Source of the DNA: Dichetophora obliterata | Taxonomy: Eukaryota > Arthropoda > Insecta > Diptera > Sciomyzidae | DNA: 64,000 nt | Reading direction: 5' to 3' | NCBI GenBank assembly: GCA_963920525.1 | Contig: OY986439.1 | Span: 32,371,819 to 32,435,818 of the forward strand | Notes under the pieces: model-generated | The model's database searches: none | What the model was told of the DNA's origin: nothing | What the model saw: the letters and a program-made list of their open reading frames with translations, nothing else | Part shown: piece after piece, positions 23,931 to 35,922 of the stretch | Position numbering within the stretch: position 1 is the stretch's first letter | How the letters are laid out: each line of letters opens with the position of its first letter | Made by a program: the position numbers and the translations under genes

Positions 23931-26900
23931 ATTTTGTTCTTTCATACCTTCTTTTTATCTCAGCTCTTCTTTAGAAAAAATTTTTCCTAAAGTATTTTAT
24001 GAAATAGCAAAATTAAAATTATGCACACCAAGTCCAAAAAATTAAAAAAATGCTATTTACCTTAATTATGTATGCATTAAATTTCCCAGAACTATAGCTT
24101 TTTATGATAAAGAATTTAAAAAAGTGGTAGGCATAATAAAAATCACGTAAAATCTACTCAAAAAGAATTTTAATGCTGCATTTAAAAGTTTGACAAAAAA
24201 TGTCAGGTTGTTTTTTTTTTTTTTTTGCTTTAAAGTTAAATGTGATTCTTTTGGGTGTGTCAATCCAGTCAACTGTCTGCGTCTGCGGCATAAAGCATCA
24301 AAGTAAAACAATAGTAAAAAAATAAACACAGACACAGACGACACCAAATTGTGTTTAGATACAGCGAGCAAAACAAAGCAAATTAATGGAAAAACTAAAG
24401 AAAACAATATAAGGGAAACAAAAGGCAATCATAAATAAAAAAAACACATATTTTAAAAAAAATTAAGAAGATCGTAAAACATAAAGCAATAAACAACTGA
24501 AGAAAATCTAAAATTAATTACAGTACAACAAACAGAGCAGCAAGCAAAGCGTGCAAATGAAACTAAAATTACATCATAGGCCATTGAAGAGGCTTAAGCA
24601 TGAATGAAGGATGAATATGAATGACAAGACGGGGGAAGAGACAGTCAGACAAATAGTCAAGCGGATACGCAAATGATTCATACAAACTATTAAAAGTCAG
24701 TTTTGATCAGCTGAAACCAGTATTTATGTTAATTGAAAAAAGTTTTTTTTATATTTTTTTTTTGTTTTGTTCTTGTTGCTGTTCAAACTTCACATACATA
24801 CATGCATTCCAATAAATATACCGGGGACAAGCCTATTTTAGGCTTAATAAAAATTGCTGAAACGGGGCGTATGAGTAACAATAATTAAAATTAATAAAAA
24901 TAAATGCAAATAAAACCAAATTCAAAAGCAATTAAACAAAAAATTTTTCACTTCTAAGTGAGTAAAGTATTTAAGAAGCCAAAAAAAATAAAAATTGGAC
25001 AGACATGGAAAAGTGAGAGAGAAGATAAAGGCAACAAAACAAACAAAACTACACATGTAACTGCGTTTAAGTTTGTCACAAAGAGAGGAAGGGGTTAAAG
25101 TTATAGCAAATTGAAAACTGTAGCCGGCAGACAGCAAAACTTTGACCCCTGACACAACAGCTACAGTAACAACAACACTTCAAAAACAAGTTTTGCTACT
25201 TAACACAAAAAACACATACAGCAATAAATTGTAGAAATGTTGCAAATGCGATTTTTATGGCGCATTTAAAAATTAGCAGCAACAACTGGAAATGCTTAAA
25301 AAGAGACAAAAAAAAAAGGAAGAAGAAGAAGCAGCAACAACTAGAAGAAAAACAAGTTAATGTTAAAAGGATGCTCTTTGCTAGACATTCACAAGCAAAG
25401 TCAGGAAAAAATTCACTAAAAATAAGTGATGGTGGCTATACAGAAAATGTTCTGGTGCGAAGAAGAAAACATTTTTGTAATCATGCCAATTCGTAGCTAA
25501 TTGAAAGCTGTTGCTGTTTGCGAATTAATGAGCCCTGCAGTAATGCGTAGAAGAGCTTAGCAAAAATAACAGTTTAACAAGACAGCCAAAACAAGCTGCG
25601 TTAAAAGCTTCAATACTTTATTTTGACTGCAACAAAATTACGGAAAAAACAACTCCTGGTTCCACCATCGACATTGATTACAAGGAAAACAAAAGGGACC
25701 CATTTTATATCCTGACAAAATTGACTGCAGACAAACACAAAAAACCCAAACTACAGCAGCAGCAGCAGCAACAATGCAGACGCATTCGGGATGAGGCAGG
25801 AACAACTTTTTTTTCTCAAAAGCAAAAAAGGCATTAATGGAAGCTGTGCTCAAAGTTCTACATATCAAAAAATAAGTGAAATGAGATCAATATAGAAACT
25901 GCGCAAAAAATTAGATGATAGGAGCGCAGAGGTTAAGAAAGCCAGACACATAAAATATCCAAGTGTGATGCAGCAGCAGCAGCAGCAACAAAGCAAACAA
26001 TAGCAGCACATAGCAAAAGTAAGCAAAGAGTGAGAGAAAGAGTCGCTCTGCTCTGAAAGATGGAGAGCGTAAAGTAAATATTTATGTTTGTTATATGCAT
26101 GTATCAAATTCAGGGAGAACAGACAAAGGGTAGGGAAAAGAGGCTGAAGACTTAAAAAAGCAAAGCTTTTGTGAGAAAGAAATCAAAAAGAGAAGGCAAG
26201 CAGCAAGGAGCCTGCACGAGTTATAGGGTGTGGCACATCTGTGTCCAACAACCACCAACGCCTATACCAACAAAAGCCCTACAGTTATTGTTTATATTAA
26301 TTTATACACAAAAAAAAAAGAAGGCAACAACAATAAACTTGTGTTTAAATGTAAGCATAAATAAAAATATGCGTATATTTGAAGATTTAGAGGCAGACAA
26401 CAAAAGTGACCTTAAAAATGAGTAAAAAAGGAGCATAAAACAAAAAAGAAGCTTTTAAGTGCCTGAATGGGCTGAAATAAATGGCGCGCATTTCAAAACA
26501 GTGGGTGGTGGTGGGCGAAAAAAGTGGGTGGTGCGTGAGGCGTTGGTCGCTGCCTAAACAAACACAAGTATATACACAAGTTTTTTTTATGTATTTGTAG
26601 ACGCTGCGGAGTGAGCGTGTGGCTGGGTGGATGGGTGGTCGGCCCATCGGTCGGTCGTTTGGTTGCTATAATGGTTTCGGTCGTCATTCGGTTGTTAACA
26701 TCATCATCGTACGACCTTGAGAGTAAAATTTTATTGCTACACGTGTGCAAACAACAAAACATTCATTGAGTTTGACGGGACGCAGCAACAGCAACAACAG
26801 CGTAATCAACATCATCAACAACGTGTGATGGCGGGGTATGTGACTTGGGAAAGAAATAAAGCTGTATCGCACATTCGTAATGTTTAAAGCCATCAACCTC

Positions 26901-27119
26901 CCCCACCTCATTTTAGTGGAAGCGCAGACACATAAATTTCTTTTTACTTGAACAAAAGCAGCGAGGGGAAAGCTCCAGAGAAGCTGCATCGCTATTGTTT
27001 TGCGAGAAAAGAAACTGCGCAAAAGGCGGGACAACACCTATCAAAGCTTCTGATGTTGGAAAGGCAAAGATTTGAGAGAGAGAGAGAGAGAGAGAGTGAG
27101 AATGATGCAAATAAAATGG
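23931..27119. other. intronic DNA with microsatellites, no gene seen
   Basis: CAG-type trinucleotide runs at about 25755-25773 and 25968-25990, and an (AG)n run at about 27074-27096. Short frames on both strands have repeat-driven composition and no recognisable domain. Confidence 0.5.
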
Positions 27120-29330
27120 GAAAAACTTATTAAAGACATGTTTAAGTTTTTAAATCAAAAGTATAGAAAAATTCAGCGAAATGCTGAGAGAAAGTTTTAA
27201 AAAGTTTTAAAAAGATTCAAAAATCGTTAAATCTAAACTTGAATTTTGATTAGTCGAAAAAAATAGCTGCAAAATATTGTGTGTGCGTAAAATACCGTAG
27301 TATTTTTGTTTAAGTCGTGTAAAAAATAAGTTAAATTCTTAAAAGCTTTACTCTAAATTTAAATTCCATTCTTGTGCAGCATTATTCTTCAACCAATATT
27401 TTTTTTTAAAAACCTAGATTATATAAAACCTTGATTTAAAGCTTTACTTTACAAAGCTTTATTTTATAAGGCTTTAATTGTATTTAATAAAACTTGATTT
27501 AATAAAACTTTTACTTTTTACTGTTTTTATAAAGCTCTATATGACAAAGCTTAATTACAAAAGCGATACTTTTAAAAAGCTTTCTTTGGAAAAGGATTCT
27601 TTAAAAGTCACATTTTGAAAGCTCCAGTTTGAAAAAACATTATTAGTCTTTATAGAACTTTTATTTAGTAAACGGTCGTCTTAAGGATTTATTTTAAAAA
27701 GCTTGTTTAAAAATTTCAATTTTAAGCAAAGCATGAAGAGCTTAATTTTAGCAGCAAGTTCTTAAAAAGCTATGTAAAAGCTTTCTTTTTTAAATTTCAG
27801 TGTAAAAGCACAAAACTTTGTACTCGAAATTTTACAAAGCCTTAGTTAAACATAAAATGCTTTCTTTTGGAGACTTTCTCTAAAAATTTTTTATTCAAAC
27901 CTTTATTTTAAAAAGCTTTCTTCAACAATTTTAATTTCACAAGATTTGTTTTATAAAGCTTTATTTTAAAGCTGATTACTTTTTAACGATACTTTTCGAA
28001 AGCTTTCTGTTAAAGTTATATTGTAAAAAGCTGATGACAATTTTCAAAAGCCTACTTTGAAAGTTGTAATTTTAAAAAAGCTCTACTGATAAGATTTTTT
28101 TACTTCGTACTCGTCTAAGCTTACTCAAAATTTTAAAAAGTCGTATTTGAATTTGAAAAGCTTTATTTTTCTATTTAAAATTTTACTTAAAACCTTAATT
28201 TTGGAAAGCGTTTTTCAACACTATTAATTTCACAAGTTTTGTTTAAGAAAGCTTTGTTTTTAAAAGCCTTGTTTTATAAAGCTTTCTTTTTAAATGCTTT
28301 GTTTTATTAAGCTTAAGTTCGAAAAGCTTTATATGAACTAGAATAATTAAGATTCAAAAGCTTTCTTTTAAAGTCATATTTTTAAAAAAGCTCTGCTGAT
28401 TAAGTTTTTAATAAGCTTTCCAAAGATTTATTTTAAAAGGCAGTATTTTAAGGTTTTGTAAAAAAATTGCGTTTCAAAATATTTATTTCAATAGCTATAA
28501 AAAATTTTATTATTTCTAAGAAGAAAATATTCTAGAAGTCTGATTGAAAAAGTTTTATTTTTAAAAGCTTTCTTTAAAAAGCCCTTTTTTAAAGTTACAA
28601 TTTGCAATAAAGCTTTACTTAAAAGTTTCTTTTATATAAAGTTTTTGTGAAACAAGCGTTATAAAAACATTATTTCAATTCTACAAAAAAGGTTTTTTTT
28701 TTAAAAGCTTTATTTAAACGTTTTCTTTTCAAAACGTTTTCAAAAGCGTCTTTTTCAAAAGCTTTTGTCAAAAAAGAATTCCTTTTAATTAATATTTTTA
28801 AAGAAGCTTTTCTGACAAGTTATTTTTAATAAAAAATGCTGTAAGAAAGCGTTTGAATGCAAAATGTAATGCACTGAATTTTAATAATTTTAAGAAAGGG
28901 TTTATTACAATAAGCTTTTTTCAAAATTTTAATTTAAGAAGATGTCAGAAGTTTTATTTTTAAAAAAGTGGTATTTTAAAATAATTTATTTTATTAATTT
29001 TTAAAAGCTTTTAAATTTAAAAATGCTTAAATATTCTGGCTTGTCAACGTATACTCAAATTTATAAAATCTCAAAATTAAGAGTATTGCTAAAAGGTTTT
29101 TAGGTCTCGCAAGCAAATGATTCATTAAAGTTCATTTAAAGTTCATTTAAAGTTCTATTTTTTTTTTAAAGTTTTATTTAAAGAAGTGTGATTGTAAAAA
29201 GTTATAACTTAAAAGATTTGTTTTATTAAATTTATTTCATTAAATCATTTATTATAAAAACTTTATGCTTAGTATTAAAAGCATAAACTGAAATCTTGAA
29301 AAACTCAAAGTTACAAGTATTACCAAAAGC
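27120..29330. repeat. 2.2-kb patch dominated by AAAGCTTT/AAGCTTTA words
   Basis: The palindrome AAAGCTTT and one-base variants (AAAGCTTTA, TAAAGCTTTC, AAAAGCTT) occur throughout, typically every 20-40 bp, with filler rich in TTTTA and AAAAT. No constant period is seen. Because the word is its own reverse complement, it reads equally on both strands. Confidence 0.6.
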
Positions 29331-29442
29331 CTTTTGGGTCTTACAAGCAAATGAACAACTATTTTTAATTTTCTTTTTTTCTTTATTTAAATAGCAAATG
29401 TGTCAACAATTGCCCTTTAACAGTCAGCTAAATGCTGCATTA

Positions 29443-29547
29443 GGTTGCGGACAGAGTGAACGCCGATTCAGACAGATAGGCAAACAGGCGCAGGCGAAGA
29501 AACGAGATAGAAATAAAGCCAAGCTCACTTTGATCTCGCTTGTAACC
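29443..29547. mobile_element. TA-flanked MITE, first of a chain of three
   Basis: Runs from GGTTGCGGACAGAGTGAACG to CGCTTGTAACC with TA outside each end (29441-29442 and 29548-29549). Its head is related to the next element and to the copy at 14182. The right-hand TA is shared with the next element. Confidence 0.65.
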
Positions 29548-29549
29548 TA

Positions 29550-29726
29550 AGGTTGCAAACAGAGTAAGCGCCGAAGCGGACAGGCAGGCAGATAGGCGCA
29601 GGAAAACTATGTGAACAAGCGAGAAAAAGTTATTTCTATCTCGTTTCTTCGTAAGGCACTGCCTGCGCCTGCCTGCTTGCTTGCATGCCTGCCAACCTGC
29701 TTCGGCGTTTACTCTGCGGGCAACCT
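29550..29726. mobile_element. TA-flanked foldback MITE, second of the chain
   Basis: Ends AGGTTGC...GCAACCT, with long internal complementarity (ACAGAGTAAGCGCCGAAGC with its near-complement, then GGCAGGC..GCGCAGG). TA at 29548-29549 and 29727-29728. 177 bp, no coding capacity, almost entirely a hairpin. Confidence 0.75.
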
Positions 29727-29728
29727 TA

Positions 29729-30455
29729 GGCCGCGTTCATAGTGGACGCTTTGACTGAAGACGATTCATAAAGCTGCTTTGTCGAGCTTTTTTTGATCAT
29801 AGTTAATGCTTACAGCCTGAACATATTGGTGACGACGAGCTCTAAGTGGCACTTTTAATTTACATGTATTTTATGGTAAGAATTAACGGAGACTTTTGAG
29901 ACGACATTGTCGTGCGGGATCGAATGTCGTTGTCGTCGGCTTCAATTTATTTCTAATTTGACACGCCACAAATGGAAATGTCATCCATTGTTTACATTTG
30001 TCATTGTTTCATGCTACAAATGTTACAAATTAAATTTATAGAATTACGTACATATATTAAATGAGCACAAATCCACAAAATAATTGATTGTGAATATCAA
30101 ATGAAAAAAACATTTGCTGCTGAAGTTTGCTGCTGTCGCGTTAATTAAAATCAAGTCGCTCAACATCATGTCTCTACAACGACAGAATAGACCCATGTCG
30201 TTCGTCCCTTGCCGTCATCAATTTGTTCAGGCTATTATTCAACGCTTCACAAAGTAACTTCTTGAGCTTACTGGTGTTTATAGTGTGAGCAAGCGAGATA
30301 GAGATATAAGCGCTGAACAGCATTTAAAAAGTAGCTTTATGCTCGGAGTCAGCTTTCACTATAAACACTTCTAGCTTTTTCCATACGATTATATGCAAAG
30401 CGTTTTTCAGCTAAACCTCTCATCTCAGCAAAAAGCGTTTACTATAAACGCAGCC
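29729..30455. mobile_element. TA-flanked TIR element, third of the chain
   Basis: Left end GGCCGCGTTCATAGTGGACGC pairs with right end GCGTTTACTATAAACGCAGCC. TA at 29727-29728 and 30456-30457. An inner inverted pair (GTGTTTATAGTG near 30272, complement near 30357) resembles the termini and suggests nesting or an older terminus. No transposase frame. Confidence 0.75.
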
Positions 30456-31870
30456 TAAAACTAGAAAATATTGTTAGACAACCTTTCTACCGCCGCTTAG
30501 TAACAGCGAGAAAAACGACAACTACAAAACGTTAACACCATCAGTTTCAAGAAAACTTAATAAGCTTAAAAAAACCCAAATATTCAACCTTGGAATTTAC
30601 GCATTATAAAACCATAGTGGAGAAGAAAAAGAGGGGAAACAAGAGAAGGAAAAGGGGAAACATAACACAACACGCGCAAAAATATTTTAAACATATTGCG
30701 ATAGTAGCAACGATCTTCAACGTGAAATAAAATCAAAGGAAATAGAGACCTAGTGAAAAGAAGAAACGGAGCAAGAGAGATAAAAAATCATTAAAATTCC
30801 AAATACACTAAAAAAAAAGCACAAGCCACGAATTGCGATAATTAAAAATTTCAACAATCCAACATGTTTTTTTTTCTTCCAATTTTTTATGAACGTCAAT
30901 TGCGTTAAGTAAGCGAAATTAAATTTATAATAGAAAAGCACAAGCAGTACAACAACAACAAAAACCACAAAAACTACAGCAATAGAAGCAAGCCTAAGTT
31001 AAGCATACGTAGCTATATTTGTACAAATGCTTCCTAATTCTCTAATGCGAAATCAAATGTTGCTCATTTTTTGCTATCGGGCCCACTGCGTAAAGGTATT
31101 GGTTTAGTAGGTAAGCTTTCGCGCAGCAAAAAACAACAACAACGCCAGCAACAAAATATGCCGAATAGGGAATTTTGTTTTAATGATAATGAACTTAACG
31201 AAGGTCGCGGGCCGCACACGCACTCTACTTTAGACACTCGCACACACACACACATACTCATACAGCGAGATACCAGCACAACACATTAACAGTCATACTT
31301 AACATAAAAATATTGCGTATTTGACAAGTGCCAAGCGAGCAATAAAAAAGTAGGCAAGAAAAAAAATAAAATAAATAAAAATTAAAATTTAACAAAAGCT
31401 CATTATATGTGTGCGAACTCTTAAAATCATAAAAAATAGACCACAAGTTCATGGAAAAGAATAAAAAAGTTGAAAAAAGCGTGTGAATTTTATTTGGGGT
31501 TATTGAAGTTGAACGAAAAGAGAGGGAGAGGGAGAGGGGAGGGGTGTCAAATAAGATCAAGTTTCGCTGCTAATGAGTAACCAAAGCTTGGCTCGTTGGT
31601 CGGAAAACCATTAAATAAATGCAAAAAAAATCAAGACAACAAAGACTCATTTAAGCTCTTAAAGTTTTTAAAAGTTTAAGTTTGAAAACTATTGAAATCT
31701 GTGTTAAAGAAAAAATCACACGCTGATTTGTGATGCCTTTTGCACGTTTGTTAGTTTTGATAGATATTGCTGTGGTGTTGCGCATTGTTTTTGTTGTGTT
31801 TGACTAGAATATTGGAAGACAATTCTATTTGGCGGAAAATGGATAAGAAAAATTTTTTTGAAATCAGTGA
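30456..31870. other. intronic DNA, no gene seen
   Basis: Purine-rich on the plus strand. A CA/CACACA run lies near 31240-31253 and a GAGAGGG run near 31518-31545. No splice-consistent exon recognised. Confidence 0.4.
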
Positions 31871-32640
31871 GAAACATAATTGTTTAGCGCCTTAAAGTAG
31901 GCAATATTTTTTACATAAAGCAAGGAATGAAGTAAACAGGACATAGGAAATAAACGACATAACGAAGGACAAAAAATATGTCATGTATTATTTGTAATAG
32001 TTTAAAAAAAATAAGCTAAAAAAAATAAAAAAATTCAACAAAATAGCAAACTTTAAGAAAACAAAACAAATAAAATAAAAAAACACAAAATAAGAAAAAA
32101 TAAAAAACACATATATAGGGGAAAAATAAAAAAAAAATTGTAAATATTAAAAACGAATTTTTTTAGAAACATATTTGTTAAACGTCTTAAACTATGCAAT
32201 ATTTTGTATAAAAATATAGGAAAGAAGTAAGCAAAAAAATAAAAATAAACGACATACATGTTCCTAAACATATGCTTTGTTTTATTTGTAATAGTTTCAA
32301 AAAGTTATAAGCTAAAAACGTAAAAACTTTAAAAATCAAACAAAAATTACAACATATGAAATAAAAAGTTTAAGAAAATAAAACACAAAAAATAACACAA
32401 AATAAGCAAAAAATAAAAAACAAAAATAAGTAAAAAAAACTTTTGTAGAAACTAAAAAAAAAACTTATAAAAAACCAAAAAAAATAATATAAAAACAGGC
32501 ATGCAAACTCTAGGAAAATAAAACAAATAAAACAAATAATATATATATACAAGAATAATATATAATATTATTATAAATATATAATAATATCTAATATATA
32601 TATACAAGAATAAAAAAATATAAAATGAATATACGAATAA
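31871..32640. repeat. tandem duplication (period ~295 bp) in A-rich DNA
   Basis: Unit 1 from about 31871 (GAAACATAATTGTT) and unit 2 from about 32166 (GAAACATATTTGTT) share AATAAACGACATA, TTATTTGTAATAGTTT and following A-rich blocks. Unit 1 carries CGCCTTAAAGTAGGCAATATT, a member of the word family at 39.6-40.7 kb. From 32530 to 32640 the DNA is an ATA-type simple repeat. Confidence 0.65.
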
Positions 32641-32961
32641 AAAAAAATAAAAGGCAGAGTGAAGCCCTTTTTACTTGCTTTTTAATAAAGCACTTTAAAA
32701 TGTTCGATAAAAAACAACTACTAATTTAACAATTTTTTAAAATAAAACAGACTAGGAGTAGACCATAAATGGGAAGGGAACTTTTTTCATGAATTAATTT
32801 ATATTAGGTAACGGAAAAACCGTACCTTATACGTAGCGTAACAAAAGTGCAAGCTCTGCAAACTCTATTTCCTTCTATTTCGTGTGAGGCTCTTCGACTC
32901 AAACACAAACACTACCTCTAGCAGGCCGAAGAGAGAGACCGAAACAGAATTGTAGCGTTGT

Positions 32962-33229
32962 GTTGAGCACAAAAATTTATTTGCTTTGTTTTAGTTTTTG
33001 CTCGTGATGGTACACACAAACCAAAAAAGTACCAAATGTACCCCGCTTCACCTGCTTCAAAATTAAAATTCCACAGAATAGCCGCAAAAGAATTTGTTAA
33101 CGCATGCCACAATTTTTTATTTAAGCAGCAGTAACATTTGGTGAATTGGGATACATTTTTTACTGTTTTTGTTTGTGTTTACGATCACGAGCAAAAACCA
33201 CAACAAAGCAAATCTTGTTTTGTGCTCGT
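32962..33229. repeat. foldback with ~46-bp arms
   Basis: Arms 32962-33008 and 33184-33229 pair: GAGCACAAAA...TTTTTGCTCGTGAT against ATCACGAGCAAAAA...TTTTGTGCTC. Spacer about 175 bp. No frame. Confidence 0.75.
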
Positions 33230-33249
33230 TTAACACTGCTCAGTAAGTA

Positions 33250-33850
33250 CATTCATGCATACAGCATTGATGATGTACGCATACGTTTGATGTTTTGTAT
33301 GCATGCCAGCATAAATGCAAGCTTTATTTTACATGGCGATGTCATACAAGAGCATGTGTAATGTGTACCCGCATAATCACTAATGCTGTATGCATGGGAA
33401 ATTAGTAGTACTCTATGCATACATTGCCATTAATACTGCATGCATACATTGCCATTTATACTGTATGCATACATTAGTTATTAATATTGTAATAAAAAAA
33501 TGGCTGTTGTCATTAATTAATCATCTTATTTATTTTTGTTTTTAATTGAATTTTGCTGTTATATTAATTTATAGTTAATAATAAAGAATATACAACTGCA
33601 CTCATTAAAGTTTTAACGAACAATGGGATTTCAACTTTTTTAAGCAAGACTATTATGCATACAGCGTTCATGCCTTAGTACCAATACAGCATGCATATTT
33701 TAGTATGCCCGGTGTGTATAAACAACACGCATACTGCTAGCATGAAATAACAGCAAATTAATCATTGCAGCGATTTTGGATTATTTTTGGTATTTTTATG
33801 ACAATGCATGCCTTGTCCATACTTCTGCTTGCATACAGCATGCATGTTTC
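33250..33850. repeat. patch of TATGCATACA words, short tandem at 33400-33480
   Basis: CTGTATGCATACATTGCCATTAATA-like 24-25 bp units repeat about three times at 33400-33480. Palindromic TATGCATA and GCATGCATAC words recur near 33251, 33295, 33388, 33655, 33690, 33833 and 33860. No gene is supported. Confidence 0.6.
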
Positions 33851-34106
33851 GTGTATGCATGCTACTCTGGACATACTGGGACATACGCTACCATTCTCTT
33901 TTAGTTTCTCTCTTCGTTCTGCTAAGGGTAGAGTATGTGTTTGAGTAGAAAATATATATACGAATAAAACGGAATAGAGGTTGCACTCTTTAAAAAATAC
34001 CGAACAGATTAAAAGCAAACCGTTTAAGGTTTATTTCCATTCCCTGCTTTAAATACTTTGAGCAGCTTTGCTGAATTTAGTATGTCTTTGTTATTTACAT
34101 TATTTT

Positions 34107-34278
34107 GCAGCCTAAAAGTATGCACGCTTTTTTCTTAGAAGTCTAAATAGATAGCAGAATGAAATAGACGAAATTTTATTGCTTCTTGTGACCATTCCTT
34201 GTTGTTGGTGTGCATTTTCGTGACACAAATTGAAGCAGTTAATATACAAAAAAAAATTTAACAGCCTAAAAGTATGCA
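34107..34278. repeat. 17-bp direct repeats around a foldback-arm copy
   Basis: The 17-mer CAGCCTAAAAGTATGCA occurs at 34110-34126 and again near 34263-34279. Between them is a diverged single arm of the 6663-6803 foldback (ATTGCTTCTTGTGACC ... GTGCATTTTCGTGACA). The outer repeats could be a duplication or a longer target duplication. Confidence 0.5.
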
Positions 34279-35316
34279 AATTAATATTTATTTTGCACAA
34301 CAAATTATGCACACCACATTAAAATTGTTTAACAATGCAACAAGTCAACAGCAAATAATAAAACGATAATGATGATGAATAATGACGATGATGAATAATG
34401 ACGATGATGATGATTATGATAACGAAATGTATCAATAGCTGCGTTCCATTCGCTTCAAAATAATCCAGATTATTTTTTTTTTACATGCAAAGCAAGAACA
34501 AAAATAATAATCCTATAAAAAATAGGATTATTTTTGGTATCCATATACATAAAATTGTGATATAGCCTTTAAAAAATTTGAAACACAGATGCCGCACCTG
34601 TATATTTTTATGAGCTGACATTTCATTTTTTGAATTACTTGTTTGTTTGATACAATGACTATTAGGTAGCCTTGACAGCTACCTATTTTTTCACGAGCTG
34701 CGACCATCGAATGTTAAACAAAAGAAAACAAAACAAACCGCGTGTGTCACACACATTAGACGCATTCAGCGGAGCCAATAATTGCACTTAAATTATTTAT
34801 ATAATTGCATAGTAATAATAATTATATTAAATAATTTACAATTTTTCTGAAGTTAAGAGTAAGACACATTCAGAGAAAAACATCGTTCACTAAGGTATCG
34901 CTACCATTTTTTTACACAACAGTTTTGAACGACACACATTCTCATGACACCTAATAATTATTGTATCATGATTGCTTGTTTGAATTTAATTTTGACTGCA
35001 ACGGAAGTGCCCTCTACGAGTCGTTTTTCATGCCGTTCCTTTGAGAAAATTTGTTATCGCGATTATATTAAGGCGAAACCCAGTGGGCAAAAGCAGGTCT
35101 TTGAAGCGCTTCTAGCAGGCCATCATATGGATTTCTTAGCCCTTCCGTGCTCGTTTCCAAGCCCATAAGCTTTTTTATATGAAACGAGAAAATTTTCTAG
35201 GCCTTCCGCTCTCGCGACTCTAAAGAAGCCTGCTAGAAGCCCTTCTTTAGAATGTACATTAGAAAGAAAAGCAATATAAATAAACTTGAAATAAAAAAAC
35301 TTTTGACAAATTCCAG

Positions 35317-35365
35317 ATTTGAACCAGCGTCCTCTCAGCTGGCGGTTTGGCATCTTACCCACTCG
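35317..35365 (-). repeat. tRNA-like (SINE-head-like) segment
   Basis: On the minus strand a stretch reads like a class II tRNA half: an A-box-like GTGGACGAGTGGGTAAGAT, CAGCTGAGAGGAC, then a B-box-like GGTTCAAATCTGG. Acceptor stem and CCA-ready end are not convincing, so it is called a tRNA-derived repeat rather than a tRNA gene. Confidence 0.5.
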
Positions 35366-35414
35366 TCCACCTCAGTTGTTAATAAACTTCAGCTTATTTT
35401 GCATCATTACAAAT

Positions 35415-35690
35415 GAAAGTAAGTTTTCGGAAGCGCGGGTTCGCAACCCAGCTCGGCCAAAAAAAAATTTTTTTTGTATTTTTTTAAAATCTACATTTTT
35501 TTACAAATTTTTCTGTCCATTTAAAAATTTTTTTGGAATTTTTTTGTAAATTTCTTCATACAAAAATAATAGAAAACACTTAGAATTTTTCCATATCAAA
35601 GTTTTCATATAATGTGATATGCAATGTGTTAGATTTCGGAGACCTGGGTTCGCGTCCCAACGCGGACAAAAAAATTTTTTTCTTAAAGAT
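35415..35690 (+). repeat. two related tRNA-3'-half-like pieces with A/T tails
   Basis: About 215 bp apart, TTTCGGAAGC.CGGGTTCGCAACCCAGC and TTTCGGAGACCTGGGTTCGCGTCCCAACGCGG share the TTTCGGA..GGGTTCG..CCCA pattern of a T-arm/B box and are each followed by A7-9 then T-rich DNA. A lone fragment of similar sense (GGTTCGCGGCGCAGACAAAAA) lies near 63151. Likely partial SINE copies. Confidence 0.45.
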
Positions 35691-35922
35691 TTGATTTTTT
35701 TTTAATTGATCTAATCATATATAATTTTTTAAAAATTTTTTTAAATTTTTTTTTTATATAAAATAACAGGAAAAGACTCCAAACCTTCAAAAGGTAGGCC
35801 TTACAGAAGCACTCATCAATGCAGCGATCATGGAAGGTATATTGACGCCAATAAGAGCACTACTAGCATGCATTCTTTTGCGTATCGCTAGCTAAAATAC
35901 CCACTGGGAAGGAACGCAGCTA

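Larger units (their letters stand above)
34438..35920. mobile_element. 1.48-kb TA-flanked region with inverted GCTGCGTTCC ends
   Basis: GCTGCGTTCC at 34438-34447 and GGAACGCAGC at 35911-35920 are perfect inverted ends with TA outside (34436-34437 and 35921-35922). Inside: a small hairpin (34507-34532), a 20-bp inverted pair GCTTCTAGCAGGC (35108 and complement near 35227), and tRNA-like pieces listed separately. No transposase. The short TIR means chance pairing is not excluded. Confidence 0.55.
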
